DNA from: an uncultured euryarchaeote
GTDB lineage: Archaea > Thermoplasmatota > Poseidoniia > Poseidoniales > Poseidoniaceae
Length of the DNA: 64,000 nucleotides
Reading direction: 5' to 3'
Assembly (NCBI GenBank): GCA_937892945.1
Contig: CALBIL010000038.1
Span: 1 to 64,000 of the forward strand
Both the position numbers and the translations under genes were made by a program. The notes under the pieces were generated by a model, which ran no database searches, was not told where the DNA came from, and saw only the letters and a program-made list of their open reading frames with translations. Shown one piece after another: positions 57,425 through 64,000 of this stretch (position 1 is the first letter of the stretch; every line of letters starts with the position of its first letter).

Positions 57425-58564
57425 TCAGTTACCATCGATGACGAAGTCTTTCCAGCGCTTCATGTATTCAACAAAGACTGGACTTAAGTCTGCATCCATT
57501 AAATGCTGCTCACTAAACGGTGGACGGTCGGGTGAATAATCGGGATCTCCAAGGTGCATTGGCCAATCGGGGTGGGCAATCGCTACGCGGGCCACGCCAA
57601 CCAAATCTGCACCTTCATTCATAAGCCATTCCGCATCTATAGATGACCATATTGCGCCTGTCGAGACGAGAGGAATATGTGCAGGCATTACATCACGGAA
57701 TCGTTGAGTGAGACTCGGGCCATCTTCATCATTCTCAACGTCTTGGAACACATCCCAGCAAGAGATGTGGAGCATATCGATGTCCATTACGCATAACATC
57801 TCAGCAAGTTCGAGACTTTCATGTAAGAAGATGCCTGCCTTTTCGATGATGGGTGAGATGCGAACTGCAAGAATAAAGTCTGGGCCTGTTGCTTGACGAA
57901 CAGAAGTGATCATGTCACGCAAGAACTTGCTTCTCCCCGCCAAATCGCCACCCCAGTTATCTTCACGTCGATTGGTTACGCTTCCGAGGAATTGACAGAT
58001 GAGATACGAATGAGCACCGTGTAATTCAATACCATCAAAACCTGCTTTTTGGCAACGGACTGCTGCATCTGTAAAGGATTGAATCATCCCAAGCACTTCA
58101 TCATGAGTTAATGCTCGAGTGTATAAACCATCCATTCCTGCTTCGGTGTTTTCGCTAGCAGAGACGGGCTGAACCTGATTGAGGGATTGTGGAGCACGCA
58201 TACCACCGTGAAATATTTGAGCCAAACTCAAGGTTCCGGTCGCTTTCAATTGCGTAGCCATCTTAGTAAGACCTGGGAGTTGATGGTCGCCCCATACACC
58301 CATTTCGCCTTCCCAACCACGTCCGTGTTCGGTAACGTTAGCTGCCGCAGTTGTCGTGATGGCGAATCCATCTTTAGCTCGTCGAACCAACCATCTTATT
58401 TCTTCATCGGAAAGCGTGCCGTCTTCATGGCTTTGCTTATTGGTCATCGCAGCGAGTACGCTCCGATTCGCCACGACATGACCCGTTCGAGGAAGTGTGA
58501 ATTGACTCGATGGGTCCATGCTCAAAGCAAGAACTGCACCTTCTTGATGCTTCGCATCCTTCAA
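57425..58564 (-). CDS. NADH:flavin oxidoreductase (Old Yellow Enzyme family)
   Basis: GFDGIELHGAHSYLICQFLGSVTNRREDNWGGDLAGRSKFL; GADLVGVARVAIAHPDWP. Confidence 0.93.
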   Translation of the reverse strand: MKDAKHQEGAVLALSMDPSSQFTLPRTGHVVANRSVLAAMTNKQSHEDGTLSDEEIRWLVRRAKDGFAITTTAAANVTEHGRGWEGEMGVWGDHQLPGLTKMATQLKATGTLSLAQIFHGGMRAPQSLNQVQPVSASENTEAGMDGLYTRALTHDEVLGMIQSFTDAAVRCQKAGFDGIELHGAHSYLICQFLGSVTNRREDNWGGDLAGRSKFLRDMITSVRQATGPDFILAVRISPIIEKAGIFLHESLELAEMLCVMDIDMLHISCWDVFQDVENDEDGPSLTQRFRDVMPAHIPLVSTGAIWSSIDAEWLMNEGADLVGVARVAIAHPDWPMHLGDPDYSPDRPPFSEQHLMDADLSPVFVEYMKRWKDFVIDGN

Positions 58565-58622
58565 ACTGAAGGCTCAACCTAATCGGCTTTATCAATTGGC
58601 ACCGGCAACGAAAGGAGGTGAA

Positions 58623-60980
58623 TCATTCGGAATCTTCTTGTTTTGGATGACCAGGTTCTGCTTTGGCTGGGAGCATGCGGTCAAGCCATTTTGGCGACCA
58701 CCAGTTCCACTTACCCATCAAGCGCATGGTTGCAGGAACGACGAGAGCACGTACAATCGTTGCATCGAGCAGAATTGCAAGTGCCAGACCGAAACCAATT
58801 TGCTTCAAAATAATGATTGAAGATAAGCCAAAGGCGCTGAATACGACAACCATAATGGCTGCTGCTCCAGTAATCAGGCGGCCTGTCTTTTGTAATCCAT
58901 TGGCTACAGCAAGGGTGTTGTCACCAGTGCGCTCCCATTCTTCATGAATACGTGAAAGCATCAAAACTTCATAATCCATCGACAATCCAAAGACAATACA
59001 GAACATGATGACTGGATTTGTAGCCTCAATTGGCTGGGGAGTAAAGTTGAGCAGATCAGCTCCATATCCCCATTGGAATACAAAGACCAGCATTCCGAAC
59101 GATGCGGAAATCGAAAGGATGTTCATTACAATAGCCTTGATTGGAATAATGACACTGCGAACTTGAATGAAAATCAAGACAATAGTTGAGATGAGAATAA
59201 AGGCCAATGCTATTGGGAGACTGTCCTGAATGGCACCTAGCGTATCGAGGCTGTAGGCAGAGAAGCCGGCAACCTTGAGTGAGGAATCATCACCAACAAG
59301 TAAGAGACTCGTAAAGTCACCTCGGTCTTCACGCATGTCTGCTACAAACTCATGGCTTTCCCTACTGGTACTTGGCCCATCAATTGCGTACACCACATAG
59401 GTAACATCACCAGAGATAAATTGTTGACGAAGATATTCACGTGTGGTGTTTTGCTCTGGTGTGAGGTATTCGGCAGGTGTTGTCCAGAACTGAACCACGC
59501 TTGATTCGTTCATACCAATCTGTGGCAATGCATAGCCAAAGGCTTCGACAATCCGTTCATCTTCCACTTGCGAGACCATCCAACGATGCATTTGCCGTAG
59601 ATTCGATTCATTCAACGGGTCAGTCCCATCAAAATCAATCACGACAATTGCAGCATTCGAGGTGCTTTGAGGCCAGAGAGAGTCAATATGGTCAAGTCCA
59701 AGCCGTGATTCATCATCCGGTGGAAGGGCATCACGGTTCGCAAGAGAGAACTCGGCTTGGAAGAAAGGCAACCCAGCACCAAGCAAGATGATGAGCGTAG
59801 GAATCAAGACCGCCCATGGCCTGTCCATCACGGTGTTTGCAATACGAGACCATATACCGTCTTCCCCGTTTTCTTCAATCTTAAACGAGAAGGGGAGTTT
59901 ACGACCGGTATTGATTCGAGGACCAAGAAGAGCCAGAACTGCTGGTAAAACGAGGAGAGAATAGATCATTGCAATGGTAACGGCTAAAGTCCCACCAATG
60001 CCCAGGCTTGGCAAACTGGTATTGGTGAAGAATAACATCCCCATCAACCCAATGGCAACGGTTACACCGCTGAAAAACACCGCTTTACCTGCAGTAGCAA
60101 CCGTCATCGCTGTAGCAGTGCGGATATCATCCGGATTACGCCCCATCTCTTCACGGAACCGATTGACAAGGAAAAGAGAGTAATCAATCGAGACACCAAT
60201 TCCAATCAGTGAAATGATATTAACTGCATATTGAGTGACATCTGTGACGTTTGACAACCAAATCGTTACGCCCATGGCAGAGAGAACGGTGAGAATACCG
60301 ACACCAACAGGTAAGAGAGCTGCGATGAGTGTTCCGAAAACGATGGCAAGAATAATCAGTGAAAGTGGACCTGAGACAAGTTCAGCCTTGACGAGATCTT
60401 CTTGGATTCGATTATCAAAAGTGAATTCAATAGCGGTTTTATCGGTTCTCCATGCATCAAACTGGCTATCAATTTCTACCGATTCCCAATGCTCGGAATA
60501 AAGGATTTTGGCATCTTTACGTGACATGTTGAACACGACCTTGTTCTGTGCCCAAAATCCATCATCACGCTCTAAAGTAAATTCATTACGCTCATCACCT
60601 GAAGTCTCCCAAGAGTACTCTATAGAAACGTCTGCTAATTTAGCAAAACCAGCAAGGGCATCTTGTACTTCTTGTTGCCAGAGTTCGGAAGTATCATTGA
60701 GCGTCGAATGGCGAACAAGATAAACAAAACCTTGAGCACTTTCAGAATCGCCTCCATCCTCGCTAAAGGCATCGTTCATGGTCGAAATCGCTTCGACCGA
60801 TTCAAGGTCGCCCTCTCCCCAAGCCTCAGACCAATCAGGTCCCATAGCCATCAGCGAAGCCATCCCTAAACAGGCGAGAATTCCAAACGCAAGAACTTGT
60901 TTTCGGTAATCATGCGTGAATTCTCCAAGTTTGTAGAAGGCGCGGCCTTCGAACATCCGAGCGTCAGTCGAGGATTCCAT
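58623..60980 (-). CDS. RND/MMPL-superfamily transporter
   Basis: GIGVSIDYSLFLVNRFREEMGR and FGLSMDYEVLMLSRIHEEWERTGD motifs. Confidence 0.9.
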   Translation of the reverse strand: MESSTDARMFEGRAFYKLGEFTHDYRKQVLAFGILACLGMASLMAMGPDWSEAWGEGDLESVEAISTMNDAFSEDGGDSESAQGFVYLVRHSTLNDTSELWQQEVQDALAGFAKLADVSIEYSWETSGDERNEFTLERDDGFWAQNKVVFNMSRKDAKILYSEHWESVEIDSQFDAWRTDKTAIEFTFDNRIQEDLVKAELVSGPLSLIILAIVFGTLIAALLPVGVGILTVLSAMGVTIWLSNVTDVTQYAVNIISLIGIGVSIDYSLFLVNRFREEMGRNPDDIRTATAMTVATAGKAVFFSGVTVAIGLMGMLFFTNTSLPSLGIGGTLAVTIAMIYSLLVLPAVLALLGPRINTGRKLPFSFKIEENGEDGIWSRIANTVMDRPWAVLIPTLIILLGAGLPFFQAEFSLANRDALPPDDESRLGLDHIDSLWPQSTSNAAIVVIDFDGTDPLNESNLRQMHRWMVSQVEDERIVEAFGYALPQIGMNESSVVQFWTTPAEYLTPEQNTTREYLRQQFISGDVTYVVYAIDGPSTSRESHEFVADMREDRGDFTSLLLVGDDSSLKVAGFSAYSLDTLGAIQDSLPIALAFILISTIVLIFIQVRSVIIPIKAIVMNILSISASFGMLVFVFQWGYGADLLNFTPQPIEATNPVIMFCIVFGLSMDYEVLMLSRIHEEWERTGDNTLAVANGLQKTGRLITGAAAIMVVVFSAFGLSSIIILKQIGFGLALAILLDATIVRALVVPATMRLMGKWNWWSPKWLDRMLPAKAEPGHPKQEDSE

Positions 60981-61117
60981 GTCTCTTGCCGGACATGGCC
61001 TGTTTATCAATGAATGTTTTCAACAGATACTGAATGTTCGTACTGCCTCTTCACATGGATTCCTTTTCAAATATTTCACCACGATAAGCAAAAATACCAT
61101 CATAGGCAGGGTGAATT

Positions 61118-61303
61118 ATGGCAAACACGAATACTTTGATAATTGGCAGTGTTCTGTTGATTGGTGGCATTCTTACAATCCCAATTCTAATTGGTCTTTT
61201 TTGCGCTCCGGTAGGGTGCTTAGTGATGTTGATCGGTCTTGTATCGTCAAACCCAATTCCTCAACAACATGTTACCTATGTTCAACACCCACCTCGGTAT
61301 TAG
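61118..61303 (+). CDS. Small (61 aa) two-TM-like hydrophobic protein
   Basis: MANTNTLIIGSVLLIGGILTIPILIGLFCAPVGCLVMLIGLVSS... Confidence 0.55.
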   Translation: MANTNTLIIGSVLLIGGILTIPILIGLFCAPVGCLVMLIGLVSSNPIPQQHVTYVQHPPRY

Positions 61304-61451
61304 TTATTGAAAGATCAATTCAAAAAACTATCTGAATGTATTTATTGTTTGAATGGGCTTTACATGGGACCCTTGTGATCGCATATTCCTCAGCGGTAGC
61401 GTCTGTCACAAGAATTGAAAGTTTTCTAAGTAATGACAACAAGGCCCTCAT

Positions 61452-64000
61452 ATGCAAGAGAGGTCAGGTTTCAAAATCGGCCTGGCTGTTCTTCTCGCAG
61501 TCTTGGTTGCATCCAGCTCCTATGTCATCAGCGTAAAACTGATTACATCGGAAGAAAAAGAAGAACAAAGCCTCGAATGTACCGGTGTACAAATTCAAAC
61601 CGATCAGGGATGTATTGACCCTATACCAGAACCTCCTAAACCAGAAGATTGCACATTCACAGAAATGTGGCGAGACGGGAATTGCGATGAAATGATTGCT
61701 CCAAGTAACCTCACGTATGGGATTGAAAGTATTCAATGGCGAATTGGTGAGAACCATACTTTAACCCCTTCATTTGACGGTGATGGACCTGACACATGGT
61801 CGGTTTTTCCGGAATTTCCTTCCTTTATGATACTCGATGAAGAAAGCGGTGAAATAACCGCATCGCCTCTGCAAGAACATGAAGCGTCCACTCACACCGT
61901 TATTGCAGCAAACAACGCTGGAATGACCATGACCAACCTTACACTCTCAGTCATAAATATTGCTCCATTGTTCCATTATCCAAACCCACAATGGACGTTT
62001 GTTTTAATGGAATATGAAATTGTACCTGTTCCTGTGATCGGAGGTATGAGCATTGATTCTTGGTCTGTTTCACCTGAACTCCCTGCTGGAATATTCATTG
62101 ATTTTAACGGGCGCATCGGCGGACAAGCGAGCGTGTTAGGGACAACAGTGCACCAGGTGACTGCAACGAATTCCGGAGGATCCATGCAAATGGCGATTGA
62201 ACTTACGGTGGTCGATGAAGCTCCTTCTCTCTGGTACGGTGCACTCGGAGATGCAGGAATTGTACTAACCAAAGAGAGAACAATGGAGACTTTGGTTGCC
62301 ACAAGTGCTGATGGAGCGATTGTCAATTGCAACAGTCAACCCCTCTTGCCCAGTGGGCTAACGCTTGATTCGGATTGTAGCATTCATGGCAGTCCAGAAG
62401 AACTCCTTACAATGACAACATATCTCATCATGGCTGAAAACAGTGGAGGGGCTGCACAACGAAATCTCACCCTTACCATCAACGATCAACCGTTGGCCAA
62501 TATCTCGTATGGTGTTGGAATCTATGTGTTTGCCAAGCAAGTCGATGCTGTTGATCTCGAACCGTCATATGATGGTGGATTTCCCTTAACATGGACGATT
62601 CAACCGGCACTCCCCTTTGGTATCGAAATGAACACAAGTTCAGGAGCGATTACCGGTATTGCGGAACTTGCCCATTCGATGACCATCTACACAATTACAG
62701 CAACAAACTCGGGTGGAACTGCAAATTCACAACTCATGTTGGCCTTTGTTGACACCACGCCGAGTGGAATCAGTTATACTGAATCTGAACTGGTTGTAGA
62801 ATCAAACCAGAGTTCAGTCAATATCTACATCACCAATAGTGGTGATACCGTCGATACATGGGAAAGTCAACCTCCACTCCCATCTGGCCTTAGCTTAGCC
62901 AGTGATGGAACCATTTATGGCAATCCAAACACACGGGTTCCACGCACAACATTCACTATTTATGCGAATAATTCTGGTGGTTCATTCGAAGTCGAACTGA
63001 ACATGACCATTCACGACTTAGACACCGATTGGGAAATGATTACCAAAGAAGTAACTACCGTAGATTACGGTGGCTCTTGGCCTTCTCTGATTCTACCGTT
63101 TGGAGAATGGTCGTTTCCAATTCTCTCCGATTGGGACCAACGACCCATTGCCTCAGCAGCCCATGTAGGGCAAGGCAGAATCGTTGGCTATGGGCACGAA
63201 TCGTTCGTAGCTCAATCAAATGGAGAAGAAATGCGATTGTCACTCAATGCCATGAAATGGGCGTGTGGTGATGGACGAGTCATCGGATTATGGAATGACT
63301 TCAATCACTTTGAAAATGAATTGATCAATGCAGGTTTTACCGTACTCACTTCAGTAGGGCCAGACCAATTAGCAGGCTTGGATTGCTATGTAGGAGAGTT
63401 TTGGAACGGCTGGTCAGATGCTCAGAACAGAGGTATTGAGGACTTTTTGACATCGGGGCATGGATTGGTATTAGGAGGGCATTCGTGGTACTGGTCGTAT
63501 TCGAATACAGATGTTGCCCATAATTACCCTGGGAATAAAATTGCACCAACAACCGGACTGTTTGTCTCTTCAAATTCAGGCTCGGTTCAAGTGACCATTG
63601 GTAACACCCCACCTGAACGAATGCTCAGAACACTACCTGCAGTAACTGCTTTGGAAAACCATTTTACAGCAGGACCTCTGATTCCAACTTCAGATGCAAC
63701 AACCGTCGAAAAAACGATTGCTCGAAGCACGGCTATGCTCACTTTGGACTTTCTCGACTTTTGGAGTCCGCTGCGAAGCATGGTGAACATGACGGGATGG
63801 ACTGAAATTGCCACGGATAACAAATATGACTTGGATGCAGACCCAATTGCAGATGTTCTACTCGCTATCGAAGAAGGCCTCTATTTGAGACTTCCAGCAA
63901 ACCAATTAACCGCCCATCCAAGTGCTGTTGATTTTCCTGGAGCCATTCCCATGAATGCGCCAAGAGTTACCGAAACCGTATCGGTGAATGGGAACTACAT
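61452..64000 (+). CDS. Large secreted protein, 3'-truncated by window: five Ig-like (He_PIG-type) repeats, then M60/TCAF-like region
   Basis: Own translation from ATG 61452, sampled along its length: MQERSGFKIGLAVLLAVLVASSSYV... repeats like TWTIQPALPFGIEMNTSSGAITGIA...TITATNSGGT; later IEDFLTSGHGLVLGGHSWYWSYSN...YPGNKI. Confidence 0.82.
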   Translation, partial: MQERSGFKIGLAVLLAVLVASSSYVISVKLITSEEKEEQSLECTGVQIQTDQGCIDPIPEPPKPEDCTFTEMWRDGNCDEMIAPSNLTYGIESIQWRIGENHTLTPSFDGDGPDTWSVFPEFPSFMILDEESGEITASPLQEHEASTHTVIAANNAGMTMTNLTLSVINIAPLFHYPNPQWTFVLMEYEIVPVPVIGGMSIDSWSVSPELPAGIFIDFNGRIGGQASVLGTTVHQVTATNSGGSMQMAIELTVVDEAPSLWYGALGDAGIVLTKERTMETLVATSADGAIVNCNSQPLLPSGLTLDSDCSIHGSPEELLTMTTYLIMAENSGGAAQRNLTLTINDQPLANISYGVGIYVFAKQVDAVDLEPSYDGGFPLTWTIQPALPFGIEMNTSSGAITGIAELAHSMTIYTITATNSGGTANSQLMLAFVDTTPSGISYTESELVVESNQSSVNIYITNSGDTVDTWESQPPLPSGLSLASDGTIYGNPNTRVPRTTFTIYANNSGGSFEVELNMTIHDLDTDWEMITKEVTTVDYGGSWPSLILPFGEWSFPILSDWDQRPIASAAHVGQGRIVGYGHESFVAQSNGEEMRLSLNAMKWACGDGRVIGLWNDFNHFENELINAGFTVLTSVGPDQLAGLDCYVGEFWNGWSDAQNRGIEDFLTSGHGLVLGGHSWYWSYSNTDVAHNYPGNKIAPTTGLFVSSNSGSVQVTIGNTPPERMLRTLPAVTALENHFTAGPLIPTSDATTVEKTIARSTAMLTLDFLDFWSPLRSMVNMTGWTEIATDNKYDLDADPIADVLLAIEEGLYLRLPANQLTAHPSAVDFPGAIPMNAPRVTETVSVNGNY

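Noticed and set aside
1-64000. CRISPR array, transposon, integrase or prophage
   Set aside because: No regularly spaced repeats, transposase/integrase motifs or phage structural genes seen on either strand.

Overview
The window looks like a chromosomal segment from a marine Group II euryarchaeon (Poseidoniales-like); this lineage call is inferred from gene content, with no search run. It is densely packed. Archaeal housekeeping genes include EMC3/DUF106-cmk-cbf5, rpoL-truD, aEF-1beta with a zinc-ribbon partner, rlmE, asnS, trpS, fttA/aCPSF1, psmB, rpiA and thyA-folA-mazG. RNA genes are three tRNAs (His, Lys, Pro) and an RNase P RNA that the ORF track masks with spurious ORFs. These alternate with very large secreted or membrane-anchored surface proteins (Kelch, CARDB, MAM-like and Ig-like domains), three RND/MMPL-type transporters, GT2 glycosyltransferases, an archaeosortase-like protein and a VKOR/thioredoxin-like cluster. 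The most notable items are: (i) a pyruvoyl-dependent arginine decarboxylase homologue that appears to lack the self-cleaving Ser-Ser and the catalytic Glu; (ii) a Ni-superoxide dismutase next to a SodX-like peptidase and carbamate kinase; (iii) a truncated secreted protein at the right edge with five Ig-like repeats and an M60/TCAF-like region; (iv) a PlsC-type acyltransferase in an archaeal context; (v) a conserved-looking cytoplasmic tail motif on a 1.5-kaa surface protein; (vi) two zinc-ribbon microproteins missing from the ORF track. I saw no CRISPR array, transposon or prophage.
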